DNA from: Dryomyza anilis
Taxonomy: Eukaryota; Arthropoda; Insecta; Diptera; Dryomyzidae
Assembly: GCA_951804985.1 (NCBI GenBank)
Contig: OX638134.1
Location: forward strand, 1,116,001 to 1,180,000
DNA length: 64,000 bases
Direction of reading: 5' to 3'
Shown here piece after piece: positions 60,521 through 64,000 of the stretch; position 1 is the stretch's first letter; each line of letters begins with the position of its first letter. The notes beneath the pieces are model-generated. The model ran no database searches. It saw only the letters and a program-made list of their open reading frames with translations, and had not been told where the DNA came from. The translations under genes were made by a program, and so were the position numbers.

Positions 60521-61565
60521 TACTGGGATTTACTTCCGACAACATAACCGCTACAGAGTCACCCATTTAACATAAATACTGATTTAAATACCATAATAGT
60601 CAAAATTTGCATTAAAAATGCGAGTAATCCAGACGTAGTAAAGCAGAACGGATTGCAGATTTGAGAACACCAATCCCGAATTAGATAAAACAGGCGTTAG
60701 AGCAGGAGATAATGTTTTCCATTCCTAAATTTTGTTATTAATATCAACAATGGTACTAAAAACATGAAATTTAATATAACTCCTATTAAATATATATTGT
60801 ATTGTTATAGATTTTGTGTTCAATGAATTTTCAATTCGGGAATTTTGTTGTGCTCCCGTATTAGCTAACATACAGTAATGATCTGTTCACAATTAGTGAC
60901 ATAAATTCCACTACCTTTCCCTACAAAAAAAAACTATAAAGTTAGAGCTTCGATTGCAACAGCATGCAACAATCAAAATTCATCTTACACTGCAGCAAAA
61001 CAAACACACACCGTCTATATTTAGCCCAAACCGGAATTTCAACTACGTATCACATGCAATTAAGAAACATGAACAAAATGCAACAGGCAAATTCGCCAAA
61101 ACACACAAAAAGCACACACAGAGCCAGCTATGGCTTTTTCCCATTCACAAACATAAAATAAACCCAAACCACAAAGAGTGACTGAGTCAAAGGCAGCACA
61201 AGAGAGCCACGGCTGGCGCAGGTAGCACACACGGCATACGACGGCGCTAATGAGGCACCAAACAAACTGCGCACCCGAGAGACGCGACTGTATTAAGTGA
61301 ATTCGTGCCGAAGACAGCAACCAAAACCAGTTTCTGCGCGCATTTTAAACTCGTATCTCGTGTGGAATGCCAGTCTGCCAAACAAGCAGCCATGCAGACA
61401 GACAGACCGGACCGCGGGGCATCACCGCTCGACCTACTCAAACAGCTGAGCGGCGCACGAGTAGAAAGAAACCTGTGTCCGCTGCCAACACAAAAATCAA
61501 AACCGCACTCACATCGCAAGTAGGCAACAGCCAGCCGTAGCACCAAAGTTTCGAAATTCGGTCTT
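60521..61565. other. Upstream region of the plus LPP gene
   Basis: AT-rich to 60950, then CA-rich (ACACAAAAAGCACACACAGAG at about 61100), then GC-richer towards the gene. The minus frame 61247-61621 overlaps the promoter and ATG of the real gene and is a shadow. Confidence 0.5.
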
Positions 61566-61571
61566 TCAGTC
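61566..61571 (+). promoter_or_regulatory. Initiator-like motif of the plus-strand LPP gene
   Basis: TCAGTC matches the arthropod Inr and would give a 5' UTR of about 47 nt before the ATG at 61615. No TATA box is seen about 30 nt upstream. A DPE-like GGTCG occurs at 61590-61594, but its spacing (+23) is not the standard +28. The region 61170-61614 is richer in GC than its surroundings, as expected for promoter and leader sequence. Confidence 0.35.
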
Positions 61572-61614
61572 AGAAACGAAACGCCGTCCGGTCGCGAACA
61601 CACCTTCGTACACG

Positions 61615-62547
61615 ATGTCAAAACTTAAGAAAATCTCGCGCACCTGCCTTGATCTGTGCATCTTTGCGCTCGTCTGCTTCGCGGAATTCGCGATTAATCA
61701 CTGGTTCGAGCCCTTTCGACGCGGTTTCTTCTGCGACGATGAGTCACTGCATTATCCGTTTCGTGAGAGCACCATCACGTTCAAGACACTGGCGATAGTG
61801 GTGCTGGCGGTGCCCACCTCCGTCATACTGGCCGTGGAACTGTTCAAGCGACTGGAGCCGCCGAAAAAAACCGTCACAACGAGTGGTGCGCAGATACCAC
61901 GACGTCTGTTTGCGTGCTACAAGCAGATCGGTTGTTATCTCTTTGGACTCGGTCTGACGCTGCTGGCCACCGAGGTGGGCAAATACTCGACGGGACGCCT
62001 GCGACCGCACTTCTTTGCCGTGTGCCAGCCAGAGTTGCCAGATGGCAGCACTTGCGCTGATCGTCAGAACCATGGACTCTATATCGAGCAGTACACCTGT
62101 CGTGGCGAGAACTCCACGCAGCGTCAACTACAACAACTGGGTATGTCGTTTCCCAGCGGCCATGCCAGCACGCTCTTCTTTAGCATGCTCTACGCCGCCT
62201 TTTATCTGCAGTCGGCGCTGACAACGCGCGCCTCCAAACTGCTCAAGCATTTGCTGCAGTTCGTGTTTGTGATGTTCGCCTGGTTTGTGGCGCTGTCACG
62301 CATCGCCGACTACTGGCATCACTGGTCCGATGTGCTGGTCGGCATCTTGTTGGGCGTCTTGATGGCAGCATTGGTTGCAGTTTATATAGCCGATCTGTTT
62401 GGACGTCGTTCGGGTGGCAAGGGCGCCGAAACGCAGACGCGGAAGTTGGCGAAAGCATCGACGCCGCCAACATTGCCCTCGTATACGTTTGGCAGCATGC
62501 CGTATCTTGCCAATCAGTATGGACAACATTATCAAAACTACGGATAA
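61615..62547 (+). CDS. Lipid phosphate phosphatase (PAP2/LPP family, wunen-like paralogue)
   Basis: A 310-residue single-exon protein. The LPP family are multi-pass membrane enzymes that dephosphorylate lipid phosphates such as phosphatidate, lysophosphatidate and sphingosine-1-phosphate at the outer leaflet. All three catalytic motifs are visible: C1 with K123, R130 and P131; C2 PSGH at 180-183 with H183; C3 with S228, R229, H235 and D239. Hydrophobic segments lie near residues 12-30, 57-77, 104-122, 184-203, 213-229 and 240-260, the six expected of the family. A sequon (N166-S-T) sits in the loop between C1 and C2, which is extracellular in this family. RGFFCDDES after the first segment is typical of insect LPPs. 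The ATG has A at -3 and gives a complete N-terminal segment. The protein ends where a SINE has inserted and supplies the TAA. It resembles the Drosophila wunen-like cluster (CG11425, CG11426, CG11437, CG11438), but I cannot assign an orthologue. Confidence 0.95.
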   Translation: MSKLKKISRTCLDLCIFALVCFAEFAINHWFEPFRRGFFCDDESLHYPFRESTITFKTLAIVVLAVPTSVILAVELFKRLEPPKKTVTTSGAQIPRRLFACYKQIGCYLFGLGLTLLATEVGKYSTGRLRPHFFAVCQPELPDGSTCADRQNHGLYIEQYTCRGENSTQRQLQQLGMSFPSGHASTLFFSMLYAAFYLQSALTTRASKLLKHLLQFVFVMFAWFVALSRIADYWHHWSDVLVGILLGVLMAALVAVYIADLFGRRSGGKGAETQTRKLAKASTPPTLPSYTFGSMPYLANQYGQHYQNYG

Positions 62548-62860
62548 TATATAATAATAGTTTGGCGCTACAGTCCTGTGTAGAACTTCGGCTGAGCTCT
62601 CTCACCATTTTGAGCTGTGCATGTTATATTTGTACTCAATGTGGTGGGACCTACATTTTATTGCCGAATCCGAACGGCGGGTGAGAGCTTTTCATAGGCA
62701 ATTTTTACTCTCGTAGGTTTGCCATTTACTGACGAGAGGTAGCGCGGTATAGAAAAATGTTTCTATGAAAAGATGTTGTTAGCCCCAGTCCAGGCTTGAA
62801 CCGGGGACCTTTCGGCTCGCAGTCCAACGCACTAACCACTGAGCTACCGCGGCTACACGG
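62547..62860 (-). mobile_element. tRNA-derived SINE inserted at the stop codon of the plus LPP gene
   Basis: The element reads on the minus strand: a tRNA-like head at the right end (A-box TAGCTCAGTGG, B-box GGTTCAAGCC), a body of about 220 bp, and a short (ATT)n tail at the left end. The 9-bp target duplication CTACGGATA is intact at 62538-62546 and 62861-62869. The insertion lies in the last codons of the LPP gene, and the TAA stop falls across the left junction. The SINE therefore forms the start of the gene's 3' UTR in antisense. The anticodon-loop region reads CTGCGAG; the parent tRNA is not clear. Confidence 0.9.
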
Positions 62861-63034
62861 CTACGGATACGTGTCGTGAAATGTCAGCGGTGCTGCGACA
62901 GAGGCATGTGGAAAGTAACGGGCAAAAGAGAGGGAGTGGTTGATTCAGCGTAGTGGACGCGGAGAAAGTTACGAGCATGGAATTTAGTAATAATTATTAT
63001 TATTTATTTATAGTAGGCGAATTAAGTAGACTCT

Positions 63035-63040
63035 AATAAA
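63035..63040 (+). terminator. Candidate poly(A) signal of the plus LPP gene
   Basis: AATAAA lies about 490 bp after the stop codon and about 165 bp after the end of the SINE. It is the first clear hexamer downstream in this orientation, so the 3' UTR would include the whole antisense SINE. A downstream TGTTTATTATGTTTAAT stretch is U-rich. Confidence 0.4.
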
Positions 63041-63069
63041 GCGCAAGCGTGTTTATTATGTTTAATATT

Positions 63070-64000
63070 TGAGGTTTAATTCATGTGATGGGCGCGATGG
63101 AATGGAATCGATTAGTTGAGTGCTAATTAAAACCGGTTGCCACTGGGAGTGATTCAAATTTGAAAACAACAGTTATATAAAAAGTGATTTTTCTCTTATT
63201 TTGAAGCAATAATTCCCAGAGTTTGCAATTCATGTACCAAAGTTAATATTGGAAGTTCATTGGTAGTTTCAATGTTCAAAGGAATGAAACCTATTGAGGA
63301 ATGTGCTAGATCAATTAAAACCCGTTTATTTTGCAATATACGTAATATTATTTCCTAGTTTTGAAACTTTTATATAAAATCAAAGGGTTACTTCAACACG
63401 GATGTGGTAGATGGACACCTCATAGAGGTCCTAAAACTGGTTGGATTCGTATAAAAGTGACAGAATTAGGACAGTTGATAAATTTTCAAATAGGGAAGTG
63501 ATTAAATCTGCACTTTTGTAGAACATAGGTCAATGCAGTCTTAGTATTACTATTCCCTGTGACAAAGTTAATATTCTCTGTAACAATGTTCATATTTGAA
63601 GTTTATATTTTATGTTATATTTTAACTTTAATTCATTCGATGGAAATATATTCTATGGGGAAATGGAATTTATTGATAAAAACCTGTTTCTTTTACGAGT
63701 GAATTTTTTGTAAAGGCTTTAGTAATAAACCATACGGGAAAATTATATAAACTGACCTAGTTCTGACCCTTTTATATGAAAGCAAATGTTTACTTTAACA
63801 AGGAAGAGTTAAATTGGCACCTCATAGATATCTTTAGACCGGTAGAATTAGTACAGATCATAAATTTTCCTCTAGGGAAACGTTGAATCTTCTCTCGTGT
63901 CAACAATAGGTCAATATACTTCAAGAGTTATAATTTCTTGTGTCAAAGTTCATAGTTGGTAGTTATTATTTTAGTAATATTGAATTTTAATTAATGTTTT
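63070..64000. repeat. Degenerate ~400-bp direct repeat running to the window end
   Basis: CTTTTATAT(A/G)AAA, GGTTTACTT-type, GGCACCTCATAGA and AATAGGTCAAT occur near 63369-63530 and again near 63768-63920. CAAAGTT(AATATT)GGAAGTT-type segments occur near 63238, 63555 and 63945. About two and a half units are visible. Confidence 0.55.

Noticed and set aside
61247..61621. 124-codon minus frame over the plus LPP start
   Set aside because: Antisense to the promoter, leader and ATG of a real gene; no family features.
61744..62127. 127-codon minus frame
   Set aside because: Shadow antisense to the plus LPP gene.

Overview
The window looks like AT-rich intergenic DNA from a higher fly (Brachycera, Drosophila-like). 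The evidence is two lipid phosphate phosphatase paralogues of the Drosophila wunen-type family, opa-like CAA/CAG runs, fly-type Inr motifs (TCAGT) and the kinds of repeat present. This assignment is inference; no species marker is visible. Only about 1.8 kb of the 64 kb is coding sequence I can support.

Genes. The only convincing genes lie at the right end. They are two head-to-head paralogues of the PAP2/LPP family: one on the minus strand (main exon 55621-56474, with a candidate first exon near 57602-57656) and one on the plus strand (61615-62547, intronless). Both carry the three phosphatase motifs. The minus copy has PSAH instead of the usual PSGH. In the plus copy a tRNA-derived SINE has landed in the last codons. 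Its 9-bp target duplication lets the older C-terminus be read, so the SINE supplies the present stop codon and most of the 3' UTR.

Repeats, left to right: a long-TIR element (790-2214) with a SINE nested in it; the first of seven arrays of a 19-bp hairpin-like minisatellite (3585-4440); a GC-richer patch (4780-5520); a partial copy of the long-TIR element (5605-6240); a 1-kb A-rich, T-poor tract (11480-12530); a CAA/CAG-rich patch (12780-13900); a TA-flanked MITE joined to a truncated SINE (14310-15250); a second long-TIR copy (15372-16135); a foldback structure (17640-18015); a SINE (20822-21115); arrays 2 and 3 flanking another MITE (21275-25770); two transposon-like units with internal tandem arrays (26880-28340 and 31260-33000); MITE copies at 29204-29954 and 35490-36779, the latter split by a solo LTR with intact target duplication and a heat-shock-element-like promoter; a 12-bp repeat organised into a 334-bp higher-order repeat (38025-39590); a degenerate ~250-bp repeat rich in TTTCGCGC (41530-45150); arrays 4-7 (46165-55055) with MITEs at 53809-54544; and a CGATA-rich degenerate repeat (59060-60520) lying between the two paralogues.

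The stretches in between are AT-rich sequence in which I recognise no gene. They could be intergenic or part of a very large intron; the window alone does not decide this. Repeat boundaries were read by eye and are approximate unless a target duplication is quoted.
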